From Vibrio ishigakensis (GTDB lineage Bacteria; Pseudomonadota; Gammaproteobacteria; Enterobacterales; Vibrionaceae), in assembly GCF_024347675.1 (NCBI RefSeq), contig NZ_AP024881.1, positions 1,922,001 to 1,986,000 of the forward strand: DNA of 64,000 nucleotides, in the 5' to 3' direction. This document shows positions 36,856 to 46,378 of the stretch, one piece after another. How positions within the stretch are numbered: the first letter of the stretch is position 1; each line of letters opens with the position of its first letter. The translations under genes were made by a program, and so were the position numbers. The notes under the pieces are model-generated. The model worked only from the letters and a program-made list of their open reading frames with translations. It did no database searches and was not told the DNA's origin.

Positions 36856-37542
36856 TTAAACTCGATTATCACCACAACTGAAGGCAATAACTTGACTAAT
36901 TTGGGTAAGGCTTCGACCTGATTCTTGTTGCCATTCACAAAAGGCTTTGTTGGCCGAAGTTCGTGCTCGTTTTGTGTCGCGACCACCTTCTACAATCTTG
37001 TAGGCTCTTAGATAACTTTCAACATCTGATGACATGATAAAAGTGTCTACGCCTAGCTGTCTTAAGGCGTACGGACCCGTATTACCACCTAATCGCTTAC
37101 CGTTTTTCTTCAAGTAGTCCCAAAGCTCTGTAATTCGCTCTGCTGGCCAGTTCGCTACCATATCGGCGAAAGAGCCGTGTTCGCGCCTTGAGCCAATGAT
37201 CATTTGGGCATTGGCTTGTATGGTCATTACCTTGGCAAAATGTCGAATAATGCGTGGATCTTGCGCCTTTTTCTCCCACATCTCATCAGAAAGCATCAAA
37301 AGATGCTCAGGCTTAAAGCCGAAGAAGACCTCTTCAAAGTTTGGCCACTTCTTACGAACTACCGACCAAGAAATCCCTGATTGAAACACCTTCTGACTGA
37401 ATGCAGCCAACCAGCGATCATCAGGTATTTCAGCAATCTCATCATCAAACAGTGGCGATGATAAGCGTGCTTCAAGCTCAGCTTCCCCACCCTTTCTTTC
37501 CGCAGCTCTAAAATAGATATCTTCAAACTTTTCTAGATTCAT
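36856..37542 (-). CDS. DNA-3-methyladenine glycosylase I family protein
   Basis: Base-excision repair glycosylase of the Tag family, 228 residues. The sequence FSQKVFQSGISWSVVRKKWPNFEEVFFGF (about 50-78) matches the Tag core, although the usual N-terminal zinc-binding Cys residues and the CEW motif are not apparent, so it is a divergent member. The ATG at 37542 is chosen because GAGGTGAAT lies just upstream; a start at 37575 is weaker. Repair of 3-methyladenine is inferred. It is convergent with fadL and upstream of nothing. Confidence 0.75.
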   Translation of the reverse strand: MNLEKFEDIYFRAAERKGGEAELEARLSSPLFDDEIAEIPDDRWLAAFSQKVFQSGISWSVVRKKWPNFEEVFFGFKPEHLLMLSDEMWEKKAQDPRIIRHFAKVMTIQANAQMIIGSRREHGSFADMVANWPAERITELWDYLKKNGKRLGGNTGPYALRQLGVDTFIMSSDVESYLRAYKIVEGGRDTKRARTSANKAFCEWQQESGRSLTQISQVIAFSCGDNRV

Positions 37543-37584
37543 ATTCACCTCTTTTTCTACCACTAGGTTACTCATTTTTGAGGC

Positions 37585-37616
37585 AACAAAAAAGGCGCTG
37601 TTTCCAGCGCCTTGAG
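37585..37616 (-). terminator. Terminator after the phosphoesterase lipoprotein gene
   Basis: AAGGCGCTG pairs with CAGCGCCTT around TTT, followed on the minus strand by TTTTTTGTT, 15 bases past the stop. Confidence 0.88.
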
Positions 37617-37630
37617 TCTAATCTTAAAAT

Positions 37631-39799
37631 CTACTGTTGTTGCATCGCTTCGCGGTCAGCCACCTTCTTAAGGTCGATAATCTCTCCCATCTCGGTATCG
37701 ATTAGGAAGTGATCACTTGCTTCACCGGTTGCGAACCTGTCTAGGATGTAGAACAGAGTACCGAAACGAACCTTGAATACCTGACCTACCGGAGTATGAC
37801 CATCAGACTCAGTCGGAAGACGAACTTCTGTTTCCATCTCAGATAGCTCATTACTTAGTAGCTTGTACTGAGGCAGACGAGACTGCTTAATGTCACGGAA
37901 CGCCAGTTCATCTGCGTTACGCAGGCGATAGAAGTCTGTCGCAAGCTCAGTGCCGTCCCACTCTGCAAATTCAATCAGGGTAAGGCCGTGCTCTTGGGCA
38001 AGTAGTGTTGCCTTAGTCTTGGCTTCATTCCAATCCTTCATGAATTCATTCAGATCGTCTTGGCTGTATGCATCAGCACACGGCATATCTAGCGCTGCTT
38101 TTAACTGACAAACAGTGATGTCAGTTTCAAGCTGAGACAGAATCAGCATATCTTTACCATTCATGTTGAATAGCATGTTCTTCAGATCTTGCGGCCACTC
38201 GCTTGGTAGGAAACGAAGACGTGTAAGCTCTTTGATATGCCAATCGGTTAGCTGGTAGTAATCTTTTGAATCTAGGATCTCGCGAGTCCAAACATTCTCT
38301 TTGCCACTAGCAGTTAGATGAGCATGTTCTTCTGCATAGTGCTCAAACAGCTCATTAAAGCGTGGAACCTCTTCGATAATAACGGTTTCTACCTCAACTT
38401 GGCCTGCACCTTTGATTTCCAGAACCTTATACGCTGGGATATAGCCAGCTAATGAAGGCGCTTGGATGTTGAACAGGGTATAGGTCTCACCACCGATGTG
38501 GTATTGCTTCTTACCCGTGTCGTTAAAGTGCATGTGACCACCGACATGGATGCCAAGACCCGTTTGTGCCAGAGCCTTAGAGGTATCATCCTCAGGTACA
38601 CGCTTAAGCTGGAAGTTACCCTCACCGAAGATGTCTTCGATCTCTTCAGAGGCGCCGTTATAGAAGTCAGTCATTGGGAAATGACTAAACGAGATAAGTA
38701 CCTTGTTCTGCTCTTTGGCTGCTTCCACTGTATCTGTGATCCACTCAATCACATGCTGCTTATGGGTCAACATCATGTTATAGCCAGCATTGCTCGAACC
38801 ATCGAAATCATTGCCGTCAGTAGAGTTATCTGGAGTCCCAGCTTTAGGGCGATACACGTTGGCATCGATAGCCATCAACCAAACGCCTTCGATTGGCTCT
38901 ACTAGGTAGGTTGTGTCTGGGACCATAGAACATGAGGTGTAGTCAGGCTTTTTATAGTCACCACCGGTACCTTCATGGCAAATCTCAAAGAAGCGATTTT
39001 CAAACGCAGACTCGATATAAGCCGTCTCATAGCGGTAGTTGTCACGTGCACCTTGAGATGAGTATGGGGTCTCAAAGTAATAGTGCTCAGGTGTTGGGTG
39101 GAAGCCGTGCGGAGCAAGGATTTCCATGATCTCCTTATAACCCCACTCTTTCACCTCTTCAGTACAGATCTGAGGCAGTTCCCAATCTGGGTTATGAATA
39201 ACCGTCCAATCACCATCATAGCCCTCACAACCATCTCTTCCTCGGCTATAGATGCGCTGCTCTTTACCACCAGCACCCAGGTAGTCACGCTTACCATTTG
39301 GAATAGTAAATGGACGCGTTGGATCGTGGTTACCAGGAGCGGCAAAGAACTCTAGATCATATTTGTCTGCATAGTAGTCAAAGATACTCACCAAGCCGCG
39401 CATATGCACAGGCTGGCCATCATCACTAAAATCACCAGGAAGAGCAACGTGCTTAATACCGCGAGCAACCACATCATCCAAAGCTGCAATCATCGCGAAG
39501 TAGTTCTCATTGAACAGGCGTGTGGATTCCATCTGAGATTGCATAGTACGAATAGTCGCGCCTTTGCCAGTGATGCTGTTATACAGCCCATCAAATGAAC
39601 CATCTTTGAAATCGCCATACACATCGTGGAAATGGATATCTGGCATGAAGGCTATCTTTACACCCTCGATTTCTACTGGCGGCTTCTCTGGAAGATTACC
39701 TGGCTTGTCACCATGGTCATTGTTGCTGGACGAGCTGTCGTTACAGCCAGCTAGCAGAGCTGCGGTTACGAATGCTAAAGCACTAACCTTGAATTTCAT
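37631..39799 (-). CDS. Large calcineurin-like phosphoesterase lipoprotein
   Basis: Secreted metallophosphoesterase of 722 residues with lipoprotein signal MKFKVSALAFVTAALLAGC (lipobox LAGC). The calcineurin motifs appear in order: MPDIHFHD (about 57), LPGDFSDDG, APGNHD, SFSHFP, and GGHMH. A following region of about 300 residues after the catalytic domain resembles no family I recognise. The ATG at 39799 has GAGGG upstream. An earlier in-frame start gives no signal peptide. A nucleotidase or phosphodiesterase role is plausible; substrate unknown. Confidence 0.85.
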   Translation of the reverse strand: MKFKVSALAFVTAALLAGCNDSSSSNNDHGDKPGNLPEKPPVEIEGVKIAFMPDIHFHDVYGDFKDGSFDGLYNSITGKGATIRTMQSQMESTRLFNENYFAMIAALDDVVARGIKHVALPGDFSDDGQPVHMRGLVSIFDYYADKYDLEFFAAPGNHDPTRPFTIPNGKRDYLGAGGKEQRIYSRGRDGCEGYDGDWTVIHNPDWELPQICTEEVKEWGYKEIMEILAPHGFHPTPEHYYFETPYSSQGARDNYRYETAYIESAFENRFFEICHEGTGGDYKKPDYTSCSMVPDTTYLVEPIEGVWLMAIDANVYRPKAGTPDNSTDGNDFDGSSNAGYNMMLTHKQHVIEWITDTVEAAKEQNKVLISFSHFPMTDFYNGASEEIEDIFGEGNFQLKRVPEDDTSKALAQTGLGIHVGGHMHFNDTGKKQYHIGGETYTLFNIQAPSLAGYIPAYKVLEIKGAGQVEVETVIIEEVPRFNELFEHYAEEHAHLTASGKENVWTREILDSKDYYQLTDWHIKELTRLRFLPSEWPQDLKNMLFNMNGKDMLILSQLETDITVCQLKAALDMPCADAYSQDDLNEFMKDWNEAKTKATLLAQEHGLTLIEFAEWDGTELATDFYRLRNADELAFRDIKQSRLPQYKLLSNELSEMETEVRLPTESDGHTPVGQVFKVRFGTLFYILDRFATGEASDHFLIDTEMGEIIDLKKVADREAMQQQ

Positions 39800-40083
39800 T
39801 GTTGCCCTCTGTGAGATAAGTGATTGAAAAATCAAGGGCATACTAGAAATCAAATATGACAGTTCCGGTGAATAATCATGACAACAATTTGACGCCGAGT
39901 GTCGAGAAGTAACATTCAATGACAAGGATATTTATTCATATACAAAACAACACTTTACGTAAGCGAAGGTGTCAGTAATTACATATTGAAACCAACAAAT
40001 TTGAACCAAAGTGGTCCAATTATGACGCAACCGGTTGCTTTGCTGTTTGAAATATAAACAATCAAACAAATCAATCTATTAGC

Positions 40084-40114
40084 TTGATGACTCATCAACC
40101 CAATTATGTATAAT
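40084..40114 (+). promoter_or_regulatory. Palindrome and promoter of the 190-aa barrel gene
   Basis: TTGATGACTCATCAA (40084-40098) is a perfect 15-bp palindrome that begins with a -35-like TTGATG; TATAAT follows at 40109-40114, 19 bases later. The start ATG at 40131 is about 10 bases beyond the predicted transcript start, so the mRNA would be almost leaderless. Nothing else is clear in 39800-40083. Confidence 0.5.
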
Positions 40115-40130
40115 CGCCGCTCGTGAAACT

Positions 40131-40703
40131 ATGCCCCTAAATACCGTGCCAAAATCCAGTTCGATACTTATCCCATCAGCGCTATTACTTCTATTCTCAC
40201 TGCCGACTCAAGCCGAAGAATTTCGAGGCCACAGATTCGGTGCCGGATACTCAAACAGTGAGATCCAAGTAGGTGATACAGAGCAGTCATGGGGAGAGGG
40301 TTTAAAGTACGAATATGGCTATGACTTTAATAAGCTAGTTGGCTTTAATTTCTCATACGAGTACAACGAAGCACATGATATGTTTGAAGGACTTGGAGTA
40401 GATGTAGAGGGTAGAACCTTTAAAAGCTCTTTGGACTTTGGTTATACCTTTGTGTTCGAATATTTGGCGATCAAGCCCTACGCATTGCTAGGCGCTGCCT
40501 ATATGAAGAACAGACAAGATTTTCACACGGTACAAGGCGTACATACCTTTAAGCATGAAGAGACCAGTTTCAACTACGGTGGTGGTGTGAGGCTACAGAT
40601 GCGCAACGGTATCTATTCAGACCTGCGATTTGATGTCCAAGAGCAGTACGACATTAGGCAATTCTCTTGGACATTAGGCTACCGTTTTAACGAGCTACTC
40701 TAG
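40131..40703 (+). CDS. Small outer-membrane beta-barrel protein
   Basis: Protein of 190 residues with a signal peptide (about 1-29, ending PTQA) and an alternating pattern of about eight strands, for example GAGYSNSEIQVG, FGYTFVFEYLAIKPYALLGAAYM and FNYGGGVRLQM. It resembles the OmpA/OmpW-like 8-stranded porin family; I do not recognise a precise family. It converges on mlaA with a 4-base overlap. A GTG at 40146 is an alternative start. No terminator lies between it and mlaA. Confidence 0.75.
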   Translation: MPLNTVPKSSSILIPSALLLLFSLPTQAEEFRGHRFGAGYSNSEIQVGDTEQSWGEGLKYEYGYDFNKLVGFNFSYEYNEAHDMFEGLGVDVEGRTFKSSLDFGYTFVFEYLAIKPYALLGAAYMKNRQDFHTVQGVHTFKHEETSFNYGGGVRLQMRNGIYSDLRFDVQEQYDIRQFSWTLGYRFNELL

Positions 40704-41437
40704 AACTCGTCTTCCAGATAATCATCGAGGAAGTCCTCTTCCTCCTCATCTACGGCTTCGTTGTCCGTCACCATAGCCTTGTAGTCACGGCGCTGCAGAT
40801 ACGCATCACGCGTGAGCGAGTAGGAGTCTGGAGAGTTTTCTAAAATCTCTTCTTGAGGCACTAAAGCCGCTCGGCTCTCCATGCCCTCAAACACCCACTT
40901 TCCAAAGCTGGCCCAGATATTGAGGAATGAGAGTGGTGGATAAAGATCATCAGCAAAATCCCCTACCTCACGCACTGTCCAAGGGCCATAACCCGGGAAC
41001 ATAAAGTACCACCCACTGCCAACACCGTAGTGACCAACCACGTCACTAAAGGCTCGGCTTTCCATCTTGGCAATACCTCCCTCAGAGGCAGCGTCATAGA
41101 GCCCCAGAACACCAAAGGTAGTGTTTATCCAGAAACGGTTAAAGTGGTTAAAGGCAAGCTGACCGTTACCCATTAGCAGATTGTTTAAGGCGCTAGAGGG
41201 CTCATCAAGATGAGAGAGGAAATTACTAATGCCGGTTCGCATAAAGCCGGGCGTGTAGTTTACGTAGCCAAGGGAAACAGGACGAACCAAATAAGGGTCT
41301 AGGACTTCATAGTTGAAATCCCACATGGTGCGGTTAAACCCTTCGAAAGGGTCATTGGGATGGGATTCAACATCCTCATCTGGGGTTGAAGAGCACCCCA
41401 CCAAGAGTGAGGCAATCAATAGCCACAATATTCTCAT
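40700..41437 (-). CDS. mlaA: Outer-membrane lipid asymmetry lipoprotein MlaA
   Basis: Removes phospholipids from the outer leaflet and passes them to MlaC, part of the Mla pathway; also known as VacJ. It has lipobox LLVGC, and the DPFEGFNRTMWDFN signature at about 29-42, plus the GHYGVGSGWYFMFPGYGPWTVRE segment. Length 245 is normal; the acidic C-terminal tail (EEEEDFLDDYLEDEF) is unusual in degree. In E. coli mlaA also lies near fadL. The other mla genes are not in this window. Confidence 0.93.
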   Translation of the reverse strand: MRILWLLIASLLVGCSSTPDEDVESHPNDPFEGFNRTMWDFNYEVLDPYLVRPVSLGYVNYTPGFMRTGISNFLSHLDEPSSALNNLLMGNGQLAFNHFNRFWINTTFGVLGLYDAASEGGIAKMESRAFSDVVGHYGVGSGWYFMFPGYGPWTVREVGDFADDLYPPLSFLNIWASFGKWVFEGMESRAALVPQEEILENSPDSYSLTRDAYLQRRDYKAMVTDNEAVDEEEEDFLDDYLEDEF

Positions 41438-41464
41438 AACAGGAAATCCGTCTCCTGAAGTTTA

Positions 41465-41490
41465 ATTGGGGCTCGAAAGGAGCCCCTTAG
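41465..41490 (-). terminator. Hairpin after ccmI
   Basis: GGGGCTC pairs with GAGCCCC around GAAAG. The minus-strand tail is AATTAAA rather than a T run, so it may be a partial terminator; its position after ccmI fits. Confidence 0.6.
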
Positions 41491-41493
41491 AGC

Positions 41494-42714
41494 CTAGTAA
41501 CGCTGGTTGATCTCCAGTGTTGCTTGACCGCCTTGCGCCGTGATGGCGCTTTCGCCGTACCAATCACCATCTCGAGTACCTACGTTACCATCGGTATCGA
41601 TACGAGCGCGAACAATAAATTCATCTAAATCAGACAGTTTCTGACCTTCCATCATGCTATTACCGTCATCCATCATAATAGTACGTGGGAAAGAGCCAAG
41701 TCCAAATCGAGCTGCTGCCACCGGCATAGGAGAGCCATCTGAGCGGTGCACAGAGACAATCAATACGCCCTGCTCCGGCATCTCAACCTGATCATTTAGA
41801 GAAACCTCAATACGAACCGCGCCTGGTAGCGCAGCTGAGGTATCACCCATAGCACGCTGAGCACTGGCAATACTGCGTTCTAGCATCTCGTAACGGCTGT
41901 CCTCTGGGCCTATCATCTGCTGCATACCGCGCCAATAGCGAATGGCGCTCTTATAGTCTTGCTTCTCAAAGGCAGTGAAAGCAAGAAGTGATAGCACGCG
42001 CACATCCACATAATCACGGTGTAGAAGATCTTTCAGAAGACGGTCTGCTTGGGTTTGGTCAACCGGATCAGCGGACATAGTTAGTGCTTGCGCTAGACCA
42101 AGCTGGATGTCAGGGTCTTTTGGTTCAAGCTTGCGCGCGCGCTCCATAGCGCCGATTGCGGTCTCAACATCACGGTTAGCTAGGCCAATACGCCCCAACA
42201 GCAGCCAACCGGTCGCATCGTCACCATTGCGATGCAGGCTGGTGCGCAATGCCAGAGTCAGATCTTTCATCTCCTGCTCTGTCATACCTTCACTGCTCGG
42301 ATTCATCAGCTTCTTACTCAGCTCAGGCAGACTTGCGCTCACCTCTTGCCAGTTTTTCACTTCATCGATGGCACCAAACTTGGCATAGAAACCATAGCTT
42401 ACACCAAATAAAAGAACCGCAGATACAACAGCAACCAAAATAGGCGAGTTAAGCTCTTTCGCCGCCAATTGCTGATTTTCAGGGATATCATCCAAAAGAG
42501 ACTGCTTAAGGTCAGTGATAAGCTCATCGCGGTTTACCACGATACCCTCATCATCTTCCACTTCAAGCTCCGCAACGCGCTCACGGTAAATAGCCTTGTT
42601 CAGTTCATCACGTCTTTCTGCATCGTTTGCTACCTTATGACGAGTCAAAGGGATAACGATAAGCAGAGCAGACAGCAAAACAATAACTAAGGTTACAATC
42701 CAAAATATCGTCAT
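41494..42714 (-). CDS. ccmI: Cytochrome c maturation protein CcmI
   Basis: Inner-membrane TPR protein that presents apocytochrome c to the haem-lyase complex. The 406 residues start with two membrane segments (about 3-22 and 95-115, IFWIVTLVIVLLSALLIVI and ILVAVVSAVLLFGVS) separated by an acidic cytoplasmic loop, then TPR repeats (about 145-270) and a periplasmic C-terminal domain. Its start overlaps the ccmH stop by one base. It is the last gene of the ccm operon. Confidence 0.93.
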   Translation of the reverse strand: MTIFWIVTLVIVLLSALLIVIPLTRHKVANDAERRDELNKAIYRERVAELEVEDDEGIVVNRDELITDLKQSLLDDIPENQQLAAKELNSPILVAVVSAVLLFGVSYGFYAKFGAIDEVKNWQEVSASLPELSKKLMNPSSEGMTEQEMKDLTLALRTSLHRNGDDATGWLLLGRIGLANRDVETAIGAMERARKLEPKDPDIQLGLAQALTMSADPVDQTQADRLLKDLLHRDYVDVRVLSLLAFTAFEKQDYKSAIRYWRGMQQMIGPEDSRYEMLERSIASAQRAMGDTSAALPGAVRIEVSLNDQVEMPEQGVLIVSVHRSDGSPMPVAAARFGLGSFPRTIMMDDGNSMMEGQKLSDLDEFIVRARIDTDGNVGTRDGDWYGESAITAQGGQATLEINQRY

Positions 42715-43178
42715 TATTTGCTGTCTCCGTCTTTATCATTCAGCAAAGCATCTAGGCGCTCGTTGTCGTCGGAGCTGAGGCTCTCTTTACGCGTGGTTTG
42801 ATTACGTTTGGTTCGAGTGATCATGATGGCAAAACCACCAAGTACTACAAGAAGAGGACCGAACCACAGAATCGCAGTCGCAGCAGTAAACGGCGGTTTA
42901 TAGGTAACAAAGTTGCCGTAGCGCGCTACCATGTAATCGACGATTTCTTGCTTCGACTTACCCGCTTTGGTCATCTCATACACCTTTTGGCGAAGGTCCA
43001 ATGCAAGCTCGGCATTGGAGTCACCTATGGTGTTGTTCTGACACTTAGGGCAGCGTAGTGTCTGGTTGAGCTCATGGAACTGACGCTCTTGCTCGGGGCT
43101 ATCAAACTCATGCACCTCAATCACAGCATAAGCGGTGAAACTGAAGAACATGGCTAGGGCGATTAACCACTTTTTCAT
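42714..43178 (-). CDS. ccmH: Cytochrome c maturation protein CcmH
   Basis: Thiol protein that reduces apocytochrome c for haem attachment. The 154 residues include a signal-anchor-like start (MKKWLIALAMFFSFTAYAV), a LRCPKCQN redox motif (CxxC, about 41-44), and a membrane segment near 105-123. The ATG at 43178 is preferred because GGAGG is just upstream and the frame starts with the typical leader; a longer frame has no support. It overlaps ccmG by 4 bases. Confidence 0.95.
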   Translation of the reverse strand: MKKWLIALAMFFSFTAYAVIEVHEFDSPEQERQFHELNQTLRCPKCQNNTIGDSNAELALDLRQKVYEMTKAGKSKQEIVDYMVARYGNFVTYKPPFTAATAILWFGPLLVVLGGFAIMITRTKRNQTTRKESLSSDDNERLDALLNDKDGDSK

Positions 43179-43729
43179 GATTTCGCCTCCGCTAGCATCT
43201 CTTGATACATAGGGCCCAGTTTCTCCTGCCAATTCTTCGCATTCACGTCACCCACGTGACGATAGCGAATCACGCCATTAGCATCGATAAGGAAAGTCTC
43301 AGGTGCGCCATATACGCCAAGGTCTAGACCCAGCATACCGCTACCGTCATACAGGCTGGTCACATAAGGATTACCTAGCTCTTTCAGCCACTTAATTGCC
43401 TTGGTGCGGTCATCCTTGTAGTTAAGCCCAACGATCTTCACGCCATTAGCCGCAAGCTCGTTCAGATACTGATGCTCTGCATAGCAGGTTGGACACCAAG
43501 TGGCCCAAACGTTTAGAAGCAGAGGCTGGCCTTTAAAGATGGCTTGGTCGTGTTGCAATGTCTTATTTTCAAGATCCTGCAAGGTGAACTCAGGCACCTC
43601 TTTACCAATCAATACCGACTCCAGCTTAGTTGGGTCATCACCACCAGCGTTGCGCACCAACTGAGTGGCAAACACTATGGCCAGAATCATGAATAAGACT
43701 AGAGGGACAAATAATACTTTCTTGTTCAT
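43175..43729 (-). CDS. ccmG: Thiol:disulfide interchange protein CcmG/DsbE
   Basis: Membrane-anchored thioredoxin that reduces CcmH or apocytochrome. One N-terminal membrane segment (about 5-23) is followed by the thioredoxin fold with the WATWCPTCYAEH active site (about 74-85) and the Ccm-specific GAPETFLID. The length of 184 residues is normal. Its start overlaps the ccmF stop by one base, consistent with translational coupling. Confidence 0.97.
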   Translation of the reverse strand: MNKKVLFVPLVLFMILAIVFATQLVRNAGGDDPTKLESVLIGKEVPEFTLQDLENKTLQHDQAIFKGQPLLLNVWATWCPTCYAEHQYLNELAANGVKIVGLNYKDDRTKAIKWLKELGNPYVTSLYDGSGMLGLDLGVYGAPETFLIDANGVIRYRHVGDVNAKNWQEKLGPMYQEMLAEAKS

Positions 43730-45687
43730 TACGCCTCCTTCGCTTGTGCTTTACCGCGGAAACGATAGCGGCGGTCACTGATCGCAATAGCGCCACCGAT
43801 AGCCATTAGTAAGCTACCCGCCCAGATCCAGCGAACAAATGGCTTGTAGTAGATACGAACTGCCCAAGACACATTGTCATCAAGCTTCTCACCCAGTGCG
43901 ATATACAGGTCACGAGTCACGCCTGCGTCGATAGCCGCCTCGGTCATCATCGAGCGTTGCGTAGTATAGAAGCGCTTCTCTGCGTGTAGAGTGTTGATCT
44001 TACGGCCATCTTTGGTGATGTCGAAGTCTGCGATATAGCCATCATAGTTAGGGCCATCGTTATCACGCACTTGATCAAAGTAGAAGTTATAGCCTTGGAT
44101 CTCGAAGTTATCACCCGGCGCCAAACGAACGTCACGCTCGATGCTGTAGTTCTGCACCATAGCGATACCGATAACGGTAATTGCTAGACCCATATGAGCA
44201 AACATCATCGCCCAGTGACTCTTCTGGATCTTACCTAAACCCTTGAAGAAACTGTGTCTGTGGGTAGCACGCTGATACACCTCGTACTTATGCAGCGTAA
44301 TGATCCAGATAGCCATCAACCAACCAAGGAAAGCAAGACCTGTGAAATGATCGCTTAGCAAGTAGACCATCAGTAGAGCAAAGCCTACAGAAGCGATACC
44401 ACTGAGGATAAGCGGCTTCATGAAGTTACCAAGCTTGTCTCGCTTCCAGCGAAGCAGAGGACCGATACCTAGTAGGAAGGCGAACGGCACCATCAGCCAA
44501 GTAAACAAGGTATTAAAGAACGGAGCACCGATAGAGACCGAGCCCAGACCAATCTGCTTGTGCACTAGCGGAAGCAGTGTACCAACCAGCACAACCACCA
44601 GAGCTGCCATCAATAGAATGTTGTTAGCAAGCAAGGCGTTCTCACGAGACACCAAGCTAAAGTTGCCGCGCACGCGCACCGACTGCCCTTTCAAAGCAAA
44701 CAGCAGTAGCGAACCACCAATAACAAACACCAAGAAAGCTAGGATAAACATACCGCGTGATGGGTCAGAGGCGAATGCGTGCACCGATACCAAAATACCT
44801 GAACGTACAAGGAAGGTACCCAATAAGCTGAGTGAGAATGCCGAGATAGCAAGCAGTACAGTCCAAGCTTTGAACGTACCACGTTTTTCCGTTACTGCTA
44901 GCGAGTGCATCAATGCAGTACCCGCGAGCCATGGCATAAAGGACGCGTTTTCTACTGGATCCCAGAACCACCAGCCGCCCCAGCCAAGCTCGTAATACGC
45001 CCACCAAGAACCCAGTGCGATACCGAGAGTCAGAAAGGCCCATGCAGCAATCGTCCAAGGACGAGACCAACGAGCCCATGCTGTATCCAAACGACCTGTC
45101 ATCAAAGATGCGATAGCAAACGCAAAGGCAACTGAGAAACCCACATAACCCATGTACAGCATAGGCGGGTGGATGATAAGACCCGGGTCTTGCAGAAGTG
45201 GGTTAAGGTCACGACCGTCAACAGGGAAGAATGGCAGAGTACGCTCAAACGGGTTTGAGGTCATGATGATAAACAGTAGGAAGCCCACTGTGATCATGCC
45301 CATTACCGCAAGCACTCGTGCAACCGATTCTTGTGGCATGCCGCGGCTAAAGGTTGCTACCGCTACCGTCCATGCAGCTTGAATCAACACCCAAAGCAGC
45401 AACGAGCCCTCGTGCGCACCCCAAACCGCTGTAATGCGATAATACCAAGGCAGTGCCGTGTTGGAGTTGTTCGCAACATAGGTCAGGGTGAAATCATTCA
45501 CATAGAATGAGTAGCACAGAATATAAAAAGAGATAGCCAAAAGGATGAACATACCCCAAGACAGAGGTCTGGAGGTGTTCATCAGAAGGCCGTTGTTGTT
45601 GTTCGCCCCCCACAATGGCAACACGCTAAGAAGCACGGCCATCGCCAGAGAGGCGATCATGGCAAAATGCCCTAACTCAGCAATCAT
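43729..45687 (-). CDS. ccmF: Haem lyase subunit CcmF
   Basis: Large membrane component of the haem lyase. The 652 residues include the WWD signature [19 protein letters not shown] (about 232-250), typical periplasmic His residues and about 14 membrane segments. [22 protein letters not shown] is near residues 78-99. A C-terminal periplasmic domain precedes the last membrane segment. It overlaps ccmE by 4 bases. Confidence 0.97.
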   Translation of the reverse strand: MIAELGHFAMIASLAMAVLLSVLPLWGANNNNGLLMNTSRPLSWGMFILLAISFYILCYSFYVNDFTLTYVANNSNTALPWYYRITAVWGAHEGSLLLWVLIQAAWTVAVATFSRGMPQESVARVLAVMGMITVGFLLFIIMTSNPFERTLPFFPVDGRDLNPLLQDPGLIIHPPMLYMGYVGFSVAFAFAIASLMTGRLDTAWARWSRPWTIAAWAFLTLGIALGSWWAYYELGWGGWWFWDPVENASFMPWLAGTALMHSLAVTEKRGTFKAWTVLLAISAFSLSLLGTFLVRSGILVSVHAFASDPSRGMFILAFLVFVIGGSLLLFALKGQSVRVRGNFSLVSRENALLANNILLMAALVVVLVGTLLPLVHKQIGLGSVSIGAPFFNTLFTWLMVPFAFLLGIGPLLRWKRDKLGNFMKPLILSGIASVGFALLMVYLLSDHFTGLAFLGWLMAIWIITLHKYEVYQRATHRHSFFKGLGKIQKSHWAMMFAHMGLAITVIGIAMVQNYSIERDVRLAPGDNFEIQGYNFYFDQVRDNDGPNYDGYIADFDITKDGRKINTLHAEKRFYTTQRSMMTEAAIDAGVTRDLYIALGEKLDDNVSWAVRIYYKPFVRWIWAGSLLMAIGGAIAISDRRYRFRGKAQAKEA

Positions 45688-46169
45688 TGAGCGCTTCCTT
45701 GTTTCTGTTCATCTGTGTATTGAAGCGGTTCGTGTACCACTTTCATTGCCTCAGCAATCTCAGGAGGCATATATTCTTCATCGTGCTTTGCTAGCACCTC
45801 GAATGCTTCAACCGTGGTCGCATCAGTCAAAACGCCTTGCGCTACAATACCCTGTCCTTCACGGAACAGGTCAGGAAGGATACCTTCGTAAACTACAGTG
45901 ACCGCAGGACCCACATCCGCAACGTCAAAAGAAACCTTCAAAGATTGGTTGTCGCGAGATACCGAACCCTCAACCACCATACCACCGATACGCAGACGTT
46001 GGCCGACTTCAGGTTTTTCACCATTTGCCTTGCCGTTCACTATTTCTGTCGGGGTATAAAAAAGGTCCATATTTTGACTAAGTGCATATAGCATCAAACC
46101 AACGGTTGCGCCTAGGCCAACGACCAGCGCCAACACCAAACCTAACCTTTTTTTACGTCTCGGGTTCAT
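45684..46169 (-). CDS. ccmE: Haem chaperone CcmE
   Basis: Periplasmic haem chaperone that binds haem covalently and gives it to CcmF. One N-terminal membrane segment (about 8-28) leads to an OB-fold domain. The haem-binding His sits in [11 protein letters not shown], the family motif (His about 132). The [15 protein letters not shown] and [17 protein letters not shown] stretches are conserved. Length 161 is normal. Overlaps ccmD by 4 bases. Confidence 0.97.
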   Translation of the reverse strand: MNPRRKKRLGLVLALVVGLGATVGLMLYALSQNMDLFYTPTEIVNGKANGEKPEVGQRLRIGGMVVEGSVSRDNQSLKVSFDVADVGPAVTVVYEGILPDLFREGQGIVAQGVLTDATTVEAFEVLAKHDEEYMPPEIAEAMKVVHEPLQYTDEQKQGSAQ

Positions 46170-46378
46170 AAGGTATTCTCCACATCTTTGGCCGCCTCGA
46201 TTCGCGCCTGACGATCCATCTTATTTTGTACTTCTTTGAGTACCGCGTTGCTGCTACGTCTGCTGAGAACAAACAGCAGGGCTAAAGAACCAAAGGTGAT
46301 GCCGAACGCAGCCCATACATAGTCTGCGTAGCCACCCATGGCTAAAAAATCGGAAAAGGAGTCAAAGTGCATACTCAT
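46166..46378 (-). CDS. ccmD: Cytochrome c maturation protein CcmD
   Basis: Small membrane protein that helps release haem-loaded CcmE from CcmABC. The 70 residues have one membrane segment (about 19-38, [19 protein letters not shown]) and a charged cytoplasmic tail. [12 protein letters not shown] at the N-terminal end is typical. It overlaps ccmC and ccmE by 4 bases each. Confidence 0.95.
   Translation of the reverse strand: MSMHFDSFSDFLAMGGYADYVWAAFGITFGSLALLFVLSRRSSNAVLKEVQNKMDRQARIEAAKDVENTL

Noticed and set aside
44420-44995. 191-codon open frame opposite ccmF
   Set aside because: Antisense to a conserved membrane protein. Its Ser/Thr/Pro-rich composition is typical of shadow frames.
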